Both the position numbers and the translations under genes were made by a program. 64,000 bases of DNA from JAQUSX01 sp035446985 (GTDB taxonomy: Bacteria > Bacillota > Clostridia > Christensenellales > CAG-314): positions 1 to 64,000 of the forward strand of contig DAOTGG010000001.1 of assembly GCA_035446985.1 (NCBI GenBank). Reading direction: 5' to 3'. The stretch's first letter is position 1. Each line of letters opens with the position of its first letter. Below, one piece after another: positions 25,441 to 34,131 of the stretch. The notes under the pieces were generated by a model. The model saw only the letters and a list, made by a program, of their open reading frames with translations, searched no databases and had not been told where the DNA came from.

Positions 25441-26328
25441 ATGGGATTTATTTCAAAAATCATAGAAGGTCTTAAAAAGACCAGGCAATCGATAGGATTT
25501 AAGCTAAAACAGCTTTTCAAACAAGGCATTTTCGGCGAGGATTTTTATGACGACGTGGAAGCGATTTTGCTTTCCGCAGATATCGGAGCGGAAACGACTT
25601 TTGAGATAATAGACAATTTACGCGACCGTATGACGCAGGATCGAGTAGCCGATCCCGACACCGCCGAAAAATATCTCAAAGAAATTATGGTCGAGATTTT
25701 GGGCGAAGAAAAATTGTCTTTTAATAGTCCTTGCGTTATTATGGTAGTCGGCGTAAACGGCGTGGGCAAAACCACCACGATAGGCAAACTCGCTAATATT
25801 TATACTAAACAAGGCAAAAGCGTTATTATAGCTGCTGCGGATACCTTTAGAGCGGCGGCTGCGGATCAGCTTGAAGTTTGGGCGAAAAGGGCTAACGTAA
25901 GGCTTGTACGGCATGGCGAAGGCTCCGACCCTGCTGCGGTCGTTTTTGACGCTCTCGCTTCCGCAAAAAGCAAAAAAACCGACGTCGTATTGGTCGATAC
26001 CGCGGGAAGGCTTCACAACAAAGTCAATTTGATGGAAGAACTGAAAAAAATTAACCGTGTGATAGACCGCGAATACCCCGAAGCCGACAGAAAAAATCTT
26101 ATAGTACTCGACGCCACGACGGGGCAAAACGCTCTCACGCAAGTAAAAGTTTTTGACGAAGCGGTAAACCTTGACGGAATAATATTGACAAAACTCGACG
26201 GCACGGCAAAAGGCGGCGTTGCGCTGGCTTTATCCGAACAAGTGCCCGTGTTTTACGTAGGCGTGGGCGAAAGTATTGACGATTTGATAGAATTTGACGC
26301 AAGTTCTTTTGTTGAAGGAATTTTATAA
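25441..26328 (+). CDS. ftsY: Signal recognition particle receptor FtsY
   Basis: FtsY is the membrane-associated GTPase that receives ribosome-SRP complexes. The 295-residue protein has the N domain (about 1-90) and G domain with P-loop GVNGVGKTTT near residue 103, DTFRAAAADQL, DTAGR near 185 and TKLDGTAKGG near 250. It lacks the long acidic N-terminal A domain of enterobacterial FtsY, as is usual in Clostridia. Overall it belongs with ylxM and ffh downstream in the SRP cluster. Confidence 0.97.
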   Translation: MGFISKIIEGLKKTRQSIGFKLKQLFKQGIFGEDFYDDVEAILLSADIGAETTFEIIDNLRDRMTQDRVADPDTAEKYLKEIMVEILGEEKLSFNSPCVIMVVGVNGVGKTTTIGKLANIYTKQGKSVIIAAADTFRAAAADQLEVWAKRANVRLVRHGEGSDPAAVVFDALASAKSKKTDVVLVDTAGRLHNKVNLMEELKKINRVIDREYPEADRKNLIVLDATTGQNALTQVKVFDEAVNLDGIILTKLDGTAKGGVALALSEQVPVFYVGVGESIDDLIEFDASSFVEGIL

Positions 26329-26362
26329 AATAAGTCCATATTGGTTTTTTTCTTTCAACCGC

Positions 26363-26391
26363 TTGACAATGTAAATATATTTATGTAATAT
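26363..26391 (+). promoter_or_regulatory. Sigma-A promoter of ylxM-ffh
   Basis: TTGACA (26363-26368), 17 bp, TAATAT (26386-26391). The predicted start lies at the left edge of an 11-bp inverted repeat. Confidence 0.75.
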
Positions 26392-26395
26392 TCTT

Positions 26396-26421
26396 AGTGT
26401 AAAGTAATTTTACTTTACACT
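26396..26421 (+). promoter_or_regulatory. Inverted repeat at the start of the ylxM transcript
   Basis: AGTGTAAAGTA and its exact complement TACTTTACACT are separated by four bases and followed by TTATTTTTTA. As RNA it would form a hairpin at the very 5' end with a T-rich tail; as DNA it could be an operator at +1. The two readings cannot be told apart here. Confidence 0.55.
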
Positions 26422-26443
26422 TATTTTTTAGGAAGCTTAATAA

Positions 26444-26761
26444 ATGGCGTTGTCAAATGAAGAAATCATCATTTTATGCGACCTTTACGGTTCGCTTTTG
26501 ACGGAAAAACAGCTTGGTATGCTAAGACTGTTTTACGACTTTGACAACTCGCTTTCGGAGATAGCGGAGCAGTACGGTGTCACACGTCAGGCGGTCAGAG
26601 ACAGCATAGTAAAAGCCACCGAAACGCTGGAAACACTCGAGTCAAAACTCCGTATTCACACAAAATTTGACAAAATCAAAATTTTGTCCGAGCATATTAA
26701 AGATAATTCAGTTGATTCCGCAGACGACGCGCGCAATATTCTTGAGGTTTTAGCGGAATAA
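26444..26761 (+). CDS. ylxM: YlxM/p13-like DNA-binding protein (SRP cluster)
   Basis: YlxM is a small helix-turn-helix protein tied to the SRP pathway in Firmicutes; in Streptococcus it modulates SRP GTPase activity. The 105-residue protein has the family segment LTEKQLGMLRLFYDFDNSL followed by the sigma-70 region 4-like helix-turn-helix IAEQYGVTRQAVRDSI (about residues 45-60). It lies directly ahead of ffh and behind its own promoter and inverted repeat. Confidence 0.94.
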   Translation: MALSNEEIIILCDLYGSLLTEKQLGMLRLFYDFDNSLSEIAEQYGVTRQAVRDSIVKATETLETLESKLRIHTKFDKIKILSEHIKDNSVDSADDARNILEVLAE

Positions 26762-26818
26762 TTAAAAGGAAAAACTTAAAATAAAAAATTATCGAAAATC
26801 CTATATTAGGAGAAAAAA

Positions 26819-28132
26819 ATGGCGACTTTCGGAACGTTATCGGAAAGAATAACACACGTTTTTTCAAAGTTGAAAAATAAAGGACGGCTTACCGACCTTG
26901 AAATAAAACAAGCTATGCGTGAAATCCGCGTGGCATTACTTGAAGCGGACGTTAATATTACCGTTGTAAAAGATTTTATAAACTCGGTTTCGGAAAAAGC
27001 CACGGGCGAAGATATACTAAAAAGCCTTACCCCGGGACAGCAGGTTATCAAGATAGTCAACGAAGAACTCATATCTTTGCTTGGCGGAACGCAGGCAAAA
27101 CTCGCCGTATCAAGCAAGCTGCCCACCGTTATTATGATGTGCGGACTGCAAGGCTCGGGCAAAACGACTATGTGCGGCAAACTCGGTCTTTATCTCAAAA
27201 AACAAGGCAAACGCCCTTTGGCGGTAGCGTGCGACATATACCGTCCCGCGGCTATAAATCAGCTTGAAGTGGTTGCGAAAAAAGCCGATATAGGTTTTTT
27301 TGAAATGGGGCAGGCGGACGCTGTCAAAATCGCCAAAAACGGCGTGCAATACGCGTTAAAAAACAATTACGACACAGTTATATTAGACACGGCTGGCAGA
27401 CTTCACGTTAACGAAGAACTTATGAAAGAACTCGTTATGATAACCAAAGCTGTCGACGTCACGGAAAAACTTTTGGTAGTGGACTCTATGACGGGACAAG
27501 ACGCCGTGAACGTGGCGAAAGTCTTTGACGAAACCTTAGATATAAGCGGCGTTATTATGACGAAACTCGACGGAGACACTCGCGGCGGCGCGACGCTCTC
27601 TATAAGAGCTGTGACGGGAAAACCCGTAAAGTTTTGCGGTATCGGCGAAAAACTAAGCGACCTTGAGCCTTTTTACCCAGACAGAATGGCAAGCCGTATT
27701 TTGGGTATGGGCGACGTATTAACGTTAATCGAAAAAGCGCAGCAGTCCGTCGATATGGACAAAGCGGCGGAACTTGCAAAAAAACTCAAAGAAGCGACAT
27801 TCGACCTTAACGATTTTTTGACGCAGCTCGAATCTATGAAAAATATGGGTAATCTCAGCGACATGGTCAATATGATACCTGGCGCAAGTAAAATGAATTT
27901 GGGTAGCGGACAAATAGACGAAAAAGAAATATACAAAAACAAAGCTATTATTCAGTCAATGACGCCTGCAGAAAGGACTAACCCCAAGCTGCTTAATTAC
28001 GCTCGGCGTAAACGCGTGGCTTCGGGCAGCGGCACAAACGTGCAGGACGTCAATAAACTTATGAAACAGTTTGAACAAACAAAGGAAATGATGAAGCGTT
28101 TTGGCAAACGAGGAGCAAAATTTCCTTTCTAG
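26819..28132 (+). CDS. ffh: Signal recognition particle protein Ffh
   Basis: Ffh binds signal sequences and 4.5S/scRNA and targets nascent proteins to FtsY. The 437-residue protein has the N domain (1-90), GTPase domain with GLQGSGKTT near residue 108, DTAGR near 190 and TKLDGDTRGG near 248, and a methionine-rich M domain (about 300-437) with the SGT-like RNA-binding loop near VASGSG. AGGAG precedes the ATG. rpsP follows after 51 bp. Confidence 0.98.
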   Translation: MATFGTLSERITHVFSKLKNKGRLTDLEIKQAMREIRVALLEADVNITVVKDFINSVSEKATGEDILKSLTPGQQVIKIVNEELISLLGGTQAKLAVSSKLPTVIMMCGLQGSGKTTMCGKLGLYLKKQGKRPLAVACDIYRPAAINQLEVVAKKADIGFFEMGQADAVKIAKNGVQYALKNNYDTVILDTAGRLHVNEELMKELVMITKAVDVTEKLLVVDSMTGQDAVNVAKVFDETLDISGVIMTKLDGDTRGGATLSIRAVTGKPVKFCGIGEKLSDLEPFYPDRMASRILGMGDVLTLIEKAQQSVDMDKAAELAKKLKEATFDLNDFLTQLESMKNMGNLSDMVNMIPGASKMNLGSGQIDEKEIYKNKAIIQSMTPAERTNPKLLNYARRKRVASGSGTNVQDVNKLMKQFEQTKEMMKRFGKRGAKFPF

Positions 28133-28183
28133 TTAAATATAATACAAATTTTTTAAAAGCATTTTTGGAGGAAAAAATCAGTT

Positions 28184-28480
28184 ATGTCAGTAAAAATGAG
28201 ACTAACCAGACTTGGTGACAAAAAATCACCTTTTTACCGTGTAGTAGTAGTAGATTCTCGCGTTGCAAGAGACGGCGCTTTCGTTGAACAAATCGGAACT
28301 TACGATCCCCTTAAAAACCCCGCTGAAGTAAAAATCGACAAAGAAAAAGCGGCAAAATGGATTGCCAGCGGCGTTCAACCCACAGACACAGTTAGAGCTA
28401 TCTTGGTAAAAGAAGGCGTTATCAAACCTACAGTTAGAAAACAAACTGCTAAAAAACAACCCGCTAAGGACAAAGAATAA
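28184..28480 (+). CDS. rpsP: 30S ribosomal protein S16
   Basis: A 98-residue small-subunit protein with the signature VKMRLTRLGDKKSPFYRVVVVDSR split over residues 3-26, and GTYDPL near 38. The C-terminal tail is lysine-rich. TGGAGG precedes the ATG. The stop overlaps the next ATG by one base. Confidence 0.98.
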   Translation: MSVKMRLTRLGDKKSPFYRVVVVDSRVARDGAFVEQIGTYDPLKNPAEVKIDKEKAAKWIASGVQPTDTVRAILVKEGVIKPTVRKQTAKKQPAKDKE

Positions 28481-28710
28481 TGGTCGAACTTATCGAATAT
28501 ATCGTAAAAGAGCTCGTCGAAGACAAAGATAACGTCCAAGTCGCTTCAGTAACAGACGGCGGCGTTACCACGGTCACGATAAAAGTTTCTCAAAACGATA
28601 CGGGTAAAATAATCGGCAAAAAAGGTAAAATAGTAACTGCTATCCGCACGATAGCGAAAGCGGTTGCGGTAAAACGCGGCGAAAAATACATCGTTGAAGT
28701 TGTAGACTAA
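28480..28710 (+). CDS. khpA: KH-domain RNA-binding protein KhpA (YlqC)
   Basis: KhpA is a single KH domain protein that, with KhpB in streptococci, binds RNA and affects cell division and elongation. The 76-residue protein has the KH loop IGKKGKIV near residues 46-53 after a beta strand rich in Val and Thr. The ATG overlaps the rpsP stop (TAATG), implying coupled translation. This position, between rpsP and rimM, is the normal one. Confidence 0.95.
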   Translation: MVELIEYIVKELVEDKDNVQVASVTDGGVTTVTIKVSQNDTGKIIGKKGKIVTAIRTIAKAVAVKRGEKYIVEVVD

Positions 28711-28730
28711 CGTATATCCAAGGCAAAACT

Positions 28731-29228
28731 ATGAAAATACTGATTGGCAAAGTCGTCAAACCTCAGGGAATAAAAGGCGAAATCAAAATTTCGTCCGCTA
28801 TTGACGACAACGAACAATTAAAAACCGTCACGCATTTTTATTTCGGCGAAAAACGAATGGACGTAATATCTATTCGTGTTTCGTCGGGTTTTGTTTTTGC
28901 GCAAATTGACGGCATTAACGACCGTGACAAAGCCGAAACGTTGCGCAACTGGGAAGTTTACGCCGACAGGGAAGAAATTTATGTGCCGAGCGGCAGTTTT
29001 CTTATCGCCGACCTTATCGGCAGCCAAGTGTACCTTGATGACGCAACGGCGATAGGCGAACTAACGGAAATATTACAGTACGGAGCGGCGGACGTTTACA
29101 TTGTTCACGGCAAAAAAACCGTGCAGTTTCCTTTTTTGAAAGATTTAGTCGTAAATATTGACATTGAAGCAAAAACGATAACTTTAAAAAAATCCCGATT
29201 TATGGAGGTCGCTTTGTATGAAGATTGA
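28731..29228 (+). CDS. rimM: Ribosome maturation factor RimM
   Basis: RimM binds S19 and helps assemble the 30S head. The 165-residue protein starts with the family motif IGKVVKPQGIKGEIKI, contains GINDRDKAETLRN near residue 62 and ends with a PRC barrel-like domain (residues 88-165, LIGSQVYLDD to FPFLKDLV). It overlaps trmD by 11 bp. Confidence 0.96.
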   Translation: MKILIGKVVKPQGIKGEIKISSAIDDNEQLKTVTHFYFGEKRMDVISIRVSSGFVFAQIDGINDRDKAETLRNWEVYADREEIYVPSGSFLIADLIGSQVYLDDATAIGELTEILQYGAADVYIVHGKKTVQFPFLKDLVVNIDIEAKTITLKKSRFMEVALYED

Positions 29229-29889
29229 CATACTTACGATTTTCCCCGAAATGTTCGATAGCTTGAAAGTATCGCTTTTGGGTAAAGCAACCGAAAAAAA
29301 TCTGCTTCAAATATCGACACATGACATACGCGAATACTCGGCGGACAAGCACCACAAGACCGACGACTATACGTTCGGCGGCGGCGCGGGTATGATTATG
29401 ACTCCGCAGCCCATACACGACTGCATAGACGCGGTTGACCCCGCACACAAGGCTTTGCGTATTTATATGTCGCCAAAGGGCAAAAAACTTGACCAAAATT
29501 TGGTAAAACAGCTTGCCGAAAAAGATTATATACTTTTATTATGCGGTCATTATGAAGGCGTGGATCAGCGCGTTATCGATTTTGATATCGATATGGAGCT
29601 TTCCATTGGCGATTACGTTTTGACTGGAGGCGAAATTCCCGCTATGGCGGTGGTGGACGCGGTCGCCAGGTACGTCCCCAGCGTACTTGGCAGCGAAAAC
29701 GCAACCGATGAAGAAAGTTTTTCCGACGGAATGCTCGAATATCCGCAGTACACCCGTCCGCAAGTATATTTAGGAATGGAAGTGCCGTCCGTGTTGGTGT
29801 CGGGCGACCACAAAAAAATAGCCGAATGGCGAAAGGAACAATCGGAGTTATTGACGAAGAAAAACCGTCCCGATTTAGTTAAAAAATAA
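29218..29889 (+). CDS. trmD: tRNA (guanine-37-N1)-methyltransferase TrmD
   Basis: TrmD methylates G37 next to the anticodon and prevents frameshifting. The 223-residue SPOUT enzyme begins KIDILTIFPEMFDSL, has FGGGAGMIMTPQP near residue 53, LCGHYEGVDQRV near 108 and the knot loop SIGDYVLTGGEIPAM near 131. The stop overlaps the rbgA start by one base. Confidence 0.98.
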   Translation: MKIDILTIFPEMFDSLKVSLLGKATEKNLLQISTHDIREYSADKHHKTDDYTFGGGAGMIMTPQPIHDCIDAVDPAHKALRIYMSPKGKKLDQNLVKQLAEKDYILLLCGHYEGVDQRVIDFDIDMELSIGDYVLTGGEIPAMAVVDAVARYVPSVLGSENATDEESFSDGMLEYPQYTRPQVYLGMEVPSVLVSGDHKKIAEWRKEQSELLTKKNRPDLVKK

Positions 29890-30731
29890 TGAAAATTCAA
29901 TGGTTTCCAGGTCATATGACAAAAGCTTTGCGACTTATGCGTGAAAGCGTCAAGGCTGTAGACATAATAGGCTACGTCCTGGACGCGCGCGCCCCTTACG
30001 CGTGCTTAAATCCCGAGTTTGAGACTTTGACCGACAGAAAACCGTGTCTTATTATATTGAATAAAGCCGACTTGGCGGACAGCGCGAAAGTCGAAAAATG
30101 GAAAAATTATTTTGAAAGCAAAGGGGAAACGACGGTCGTCGTTTCTTCCGTAAATATAAACGAAAGCAAAACGCTTTCGTCCGCCTTTTTAACAATCGCA
30201 AAACCCGTAACGGAAAAATACGCGAAGAAAGGCGTGTTTAAACCCGTAAGAGCGATGATAATCGGCGTGCCGAACTCGGGCAAGTCAACGCTCATAAACT
30301 GCGTTTCCACCCGCAAACTCGCCGTAACGGGCGATAAACCTGGCGTCACAAAAGGCAAACAATGGGTAAGGCTATCAAACGGAATCGAGCTTATGGATAC
30401 CCCGGGGACATTGTGGCCAAAATTTATCGACGACAAGACTGCGCAGCACCTTGTTTATATCGGCAGCATAAAAGACGATATTATCGATATCGTCGAAGCG
30501 GCGGCTTTGTTTTTGGAAGAGCTTTCGGTTATGTACCCCGATTCATTAAAAGAGCGGTACGGCTTGACCGATTTAGATAAAAAACCTTATGAAATAATGC
30601 TTGATATTTGCGTTAAACGCGGATATGTTTTACGCGGCGGCGAGTACGACACGGAGCGTTGTGCAAAAGCGATTTTGGATGATTTTCGCAAAGGACGGCT
30701 TGGAAAAATTACTTTGGAGAGTCCGCAATGA
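29889..30731 (+). CDS. rbgA: Ribosome biogenesis GTPase RbgA (YlqF)
   Basis: RbgA is a circularly permuted GTPase needed for late assembly of the 50S subunit. The 280-residue protein starts with the signature IQWFPGHMTKALR. Motifs occur in the permuted order: NKADL (G4) near 58, then G1 GVPNSGKSTLIN near 120 and DTPG near 170. It ends in the alpha-helical ANTAR-like RNA-binding domain. rnhB overlaps by 4 bp, as in Bacillus. Confidence 0.97.
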   Translation: MKIQWFPGHMTKALRLMRESVKAVDIIGYVLDARAPYACLNPEFETLTDRKPCLIILNKADLADSAKVEKWKNYFESKGETTVVVSSVNINESKTLSSAFLTIAKPVTEKYAKKGVFKPVRAMIIGVPNSGKSTLINCVSTRKLAVTGDKPGVTKGKQWVRLSNGIELMDTPGTLWPKFIDDKTAQHLVYIGSIKDDIIDIVEAAALFLEELSVMYPDSLKERYGLTDLDKKPYEIMLDICVKRGYVLRGGEYDTERCAKAILDDFRKGRLGKITLESPQ

Positions 30732-31318
30732 TAGAGTTTGAATACGAAATGTTTAAATACAAACGTCTTGCGGGGGTGGATGAAGTAGGGCGAGGTCCGC
30801 TTGCTGGTCCTGTCGTTTGCGCTTGCGTGAGTCTGCCGCTTGACGACCTTATCGAAGGAGTGCGCGACAGCAAAAAACTCACGGCTTTACAAAGAGAGAG
30901 ACTTTACGAAAAGATAATGGCAAAAGCGATAGACTGCAAAATAGCTATGCGCGACCATAATATAATCGACGAAATAAATATATTAAACGCCACAAAAGAA
31001 GCTATGACGGAGTGTATCAACGCCGTAACTGCCGAGCTTGATTACGTGCTTATCGACGCCGTGCCGATAAAAAACGCGAAATTCCCGACAAGGTCTTTTA
31101 TAAAAGGCGACGACCTTAGTTATCTAATAGGCGCAGCAAGCATAGTAGCGAAAGTAACGAGAGACCGCATTATGTGCGAATACGACCACACTTACAGCGG
31201 ATACGGTTTCGGGCAAAATAAAGGATACGGAACAAAACAGCATATAGAAGCGATAAAATCGCTGGGGCTTACGCCCATACATAGACGAACTTTCGTCAAA
31301 AAAATTATAGAGTTATGA
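30728..31318 (+). CDS. rnhB: Ribonuclease HII
   Basis: RNase HII removes ribonucleotides from DNA. The 196-residue protein holds the active-site signature VDEVGRGPLAGPVVCA (residues 17-32), with the DEG-type acidic pair changed to DEV as in many relatives, VRDSKKL near 57, and SIVAKVTRDR near 138. The start overlaps the rbgA stop (ATGA) and the stop overlaps yraN. Confidence 0.97.
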   Translation: MIEFEYEMFKYKRLAGVDEVGRGPLAGPVVCACVSLPLDDLIEGVRDSKKLTALQRERLYEKIMAKAIDCKIAMRDHNIIDEINILNATKEAMTECINAVTAELDYVLIDAVPIKNAKFPTRSFIKGDDLSYLIGAASIVAKVTRDRIMCEYDHTYSGYGFGQNKGYGTKQHIEAIKSLGLTPIHRRTFVKKIIEL

Positions 31319-31665
31319 ACACTCGATTACTTGGCGGCTTGGGTGAAAAACAAGCCGTAATGTATCTGAAAAAACATCATTATAAAATAATAGAAACCAA
31401 CTATTTTTGCCGTTTCGGCGAGATAGATATAATAGCAAAAAAAGACAACATATTAATATTTGTAGAAGTAAAAAGTCGCGCCGACAATAGTTTCGGCTCG
31501 CCAGCGGAAGCTGTAACGCCGAGAAAACAGCAAAAAATTATCACGGTGGCAAAAAATTACATAGCCGAACACGGCGTTAATAATACGCAGATTAGGTTCG
31601 ACGTTGTGGAAATAATCGATAAAAAAACCAACCATATTTTAGACGCGTTCAGAGTGGAAAATTAA
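31315..31665 (+). CDS. yraN: UPF0102 family nuclease-fold protein YraN
   Basis: A 116-residue protein of the YraN family, which has a restriction-endonuclease-like fold and is conserved next to rnhB; its role is not settled. The nuclease-type motif is GEIDIIAKKDNILIFVEVKSR (in two parts, residues 36-56: Glu-Asp then Glu-x-Lys). ATG overlaps the rnhB stop by 4 bp. Confidence 0.93.
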   Translation: MNTRLLGGLGEKQAVMYLKKHHYKIIETNYFCRFGEIDIIAKKDNILIFVEVKSRADNSFGSPAEAVTPRKQQKIITVAKNYIAEHGVNNTQIRFDVVEIIDKKTNHILDAFRVEN

Positions 31666-31687
31666 ACAAAAAATTAAATAAATTCGC

Positions 31688-31720
31688 TTGCCTAATACGC
31701 TGTTAATATGATATTATAAT
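31688..31720 (+). promoter_or_regulatory. Probable promoter and leader of rplS
   Basis: TTGCCT at 31688 with TATTAT at 31712 (18-bp spacer), overlapped by TATAAT at 31715-31720. The predicted leader of about 75 nt contains a small GCGT/ACGC hairpin and may act like an L19 leader RNA. I could not match it to the known motif. Confidence 0.4.
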
Positions 31721-31801
31721 CAAGTGACTTCGGGCGGTCCAATGGCAGAAAAAATGCGTATGAACGCTTAGTTAACTTAACCAAAGGAGGAAAAGTCAAT
31801 A

Positions 31802-32146
31802 ATGGACATCATCACAACAATTGAAAACGAGGGTTTGAAACAAGATATACCCGCATTTAACGTCGGCGACACCGTCAGAGTTATGTTTAAGGTTATTGAA
31901 GGTAACAAAGAAAGAATACAGGCGTATGAAGGTATCGTTATCGCCCGCAAACACGGCGGATTGCGCGAAACTTTCACCGTCAGACACATTTCTTCGGGTA
32001 TCGGCGTTGAACGTACTTTCCCGATTCACTCTCCGAAAATTGAAAAAGTTGAAATTATCCGTAAAGGTAAAGTAAGACGCGCGAAACTTTATTATCTGCG
32101 CGAACGTACAGGCAAAGCGGCTAAAATCAAAGAAAGCATTAAATAA
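31802..32146 (+). CDS. rplS: 50S ribosomal protein L19
   Basis: L19 lies at the interface of the ribosomal subunits. The 114-residue protein has the family sequence FNVGDTVRVMFKVIEGNKER near residue 19 and the C-terminal KVRRAKLYYLRERTGKAAK. AAGGAGG upstream is strong. In most Firmicutes rplS directly follows trmD; here it follows yraN and has its own promoter and terminator. Confidence 0.98.
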   Translation: MDIITTIENEGLKQDIPAFNVGDTVRVMFKVIEGNKERIQAYEGIVIARKHGGLRETFTVRHISSGIGVERTFPIHSPKIEKVEIIRKGKVRRAKLYYLRERTGKAAKIKESIK

Positions 32147-32158
32147 TTTAGTACAAAA

Positions 32159-32193
32159 GAAAGCAATTCAGAATTACGAATTGCTTTTTTTAT
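32159..32193 (+). terminator. Intrinsic terminator of rplS
   Basis: The stem AAGCAATTC / GAATTGCTT with an eight-base loop is followed by seven T residues. Confidence 0.9.
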
Positions 32194-32334
32194 TTTTCTA
32201 GTCTTTCGTATTTTATTAAAATCAAAATTATAAAAAATCCAGTTTAATGAAAAAAATTAGTCAAAAAGCAATCTTAATAAAAGGTTGTTTTTTCTTTTTA
32301 TTTTTGCTGTTTTGGTAAATAATGTAAAAAAACC

Positions 32335-32363
32335 TTGTCATTTTTATTTTTCGAATATATAAT
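32335..32363 (+). promoter_or_regulatory. Sigma-A promoter of comM
   Basis: TTGTCA (32335-32340), 17-bp spacer, consensus TATAAT (32358-32363), 24 bp before the start codon. Confidence 0.8.
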
Positions 32364-32387
32364 ACAAAAAAACCTTTAGGAGAAACT

Positions 32388-33914
32388 ATGCTTTCAAAGA
32401 TATACAGTTTTGGGCTTAACGGTCTTAACGGCTACCCTGTAACGCTGGAAGCGGATATCCAAAACGGACTGCCGTCTTGCAATATCGTGGGGCTTGCCGA
32501 TACCGCCGTAAAGGAAGCGAAAGAAAGGGTTAGAGCTGCGTTAAAAAACAGCGGATACAAGTATCCGCTGGCGTCTATTGTCATCAATCTCGCTCCCGCC
32601 GATACGAAAAAAGAAGGCACAGTGTATGACCTTGCTATGGCTTTGGCGGTTTTAATTTCGTCCGCGCAAATCACCGCCGCTTCTTCAAAAGAATATATCG
32701 TCTTGGGCGAACTGTCGCTTAACGGCGACGTCAGATACGTTTCGGGACTGCTTCCAATGCTTATTTCCGCAAAACAGCAAGGTTATAAAAAAGCCGTAAT
32801 ACCTTTGGCAAACCGCGACGAAGCGAAATATATTGACGAAGTGGAAATTTACGCCGTTTCGTCATTAGCGGAGACCGTGGATTTTTTGAGCGGAGCAAAG
32901 ACGCTGGAAAAAATCGAAACGGAAAAATGGAGCGGAAATTCGTCATACAATACCGACAACGGCGATATAAAATATATCAAAGGACAGTACGCTGCAAAAA
33001 GAGCGATGGAAATAGCCGTCGCAGGGGGACATAATATTTTACTTATCGGTCCGCCGGGGGCTGGTAAAACTATGCTTGCCCGCGCTGTACCGTCGATAAT
33101 GCCCGACCTTACTTTTGAAGAAGCGTTGGAAGTGGCAAAAATCCACAGCGTAGCGGGAACGCTTGACGGCGGCTTCGTTTTCAGCCGACCTTTCCGTTCT
33201 CCGCACCATACCGCCACAATGGTAGCGTTAACAGGCGGCGGAACGAAAACTCATCCGGGCGAAATCAGTCTTGCTCATAACGGAGTATTGTTCCTTGACG
33301 AGCTGCCCGAATACACACGTCAAACATTGGAAGCGTTGCGGCAGCCGCTTGAAGACGGCGTTATAACGGTTTCCCGTGCGCAAGGCAGCGTAACGTACCC
33401 GGCCAATTTTATGCTTATCGCCAGTATGAACCCTTGCCCGTGCGGCAACTACGGCAGCGAAACAAGACCCTGCACTTGTTCGGCAAGTCAGATACATAAA
33501 TATCTGTCAAAACTTTCGGGACCGTTACTCGACCGAATAGATATTCATATCGAAGTGGGAAGCGTGACGTACGGCGAACTAAGCGGAAACGGAGAAAGCG
33601 AATCTTCCGTGACTGTTAGAGAAAGAGTAAATAAAGCCCGCGAAATACAAGAAAGCCGCTATATCGGCTCAAAAACTCATTGCAACTCGCATATGACGAG
33701 CGGAGAACTGAAAAAATATTGCAAACTGGACTCAAAAAGTTCCGACCTTATAGAAATGTCTTTTGAAAGGCTAAATTTATCGGCAAGAGCTTACAGCAGA
33801 ATAATCAAAGTCGCCCGCACGATAGCCGACCTTGACGGAAGCGAGGTTATTCGTCCGCAAGACATTGCCGAAGCTATACAATACCGCTCGCTCGATAGAA
33901 AATACAGAGTATAA
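32388..33914 (+). CDS. comM: ComM/YifB family Mg-chelatase-like AAA+ ATPase
   Basis: ComM is a helicase-like AAA+ ring that promotes branch migration during natural transformation. The 508-residue protein has an N-terminal Lon-like (S5 fold) domain of about 170 residues, then the AAA+ core: Walker A GPPGAGKTML near 221, Walker B FLDELPE near 305, and the zinc-like cysteine cluster NPCPCG...CTC near 345. Whether this organism is transformable is unknown, but dprA follows it. Confidence 0.95.
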   Translation: MLSKIYSFGLNGLNGYPVTLEADIQNGLPSCNIVGLADTAVKEAKERVRAALKNSGYKYPLASIVINLAPADTKKEGTVYDLAMALAVLISSAQITAASSKEYIVLGELSLNGDVRYVSGLLPMLISAKQQGYKKAVIPLANRDEAKYIDEVEIYAVSSLAETVDFLSGAKTLEKIETEKWSGNSSYNTDNGDIKYIKGQYAAKRAMEIAVAGGHNILLIGPPGAGKTMLARAVPSIMPDLTFEEALEVAKIHSVAGTLDGGFVFSRPFRSPHHTATMVALTGGGTKTHPGEISLAHNGVLFLDELPEYTRQTLEALRQPLEDGVITVSRAQGSVTYPANFMLIASMNPCPCGNYGSETRPCTCSASQIHKYLSKLSGPLLDRIDIHIEVGSVTYGELSGNGESESSVTVRERVNKAREIQESRYIGSKTHCNSHMTSGELKKYCKLDSKSSDLIEMSFERLNLSARAYSRIIKVARTIADLDGSEVIRPQDIAEAIQYRSLDRKYRV

Positions 33915-34011
33915 AAAACTTTTATAAGAGATAAAAAACATATTAAGACAGCATCCGACAAGGAAATATTTTAAAAAGTTATATGCCCAAAAGAAAATTA
34001 TTTATCAACCA

Positions 34012-34030
34012 CTGACCACTTTGGTCAGTA
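34012..34030. repeat. Short inverted repeat before dprA
   Basis: ACTGACC and GGTCAGT are separated by five bases, without a T tract. The 217-bp gap 33915-34131 otherwise holds only AT-rich sequence and weak promoter-like hexamers near 34093. Confidence 0.4.
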
Positions 34031-34131
34031 GATGTTTAGAAATAATATTGCAAGGTTGGCATTGAAAATTTAAAATATTAACTAAAAAAATATTTACAAG
34101 ATAAATAAATTAACTAATAAAATAGGAAAGA

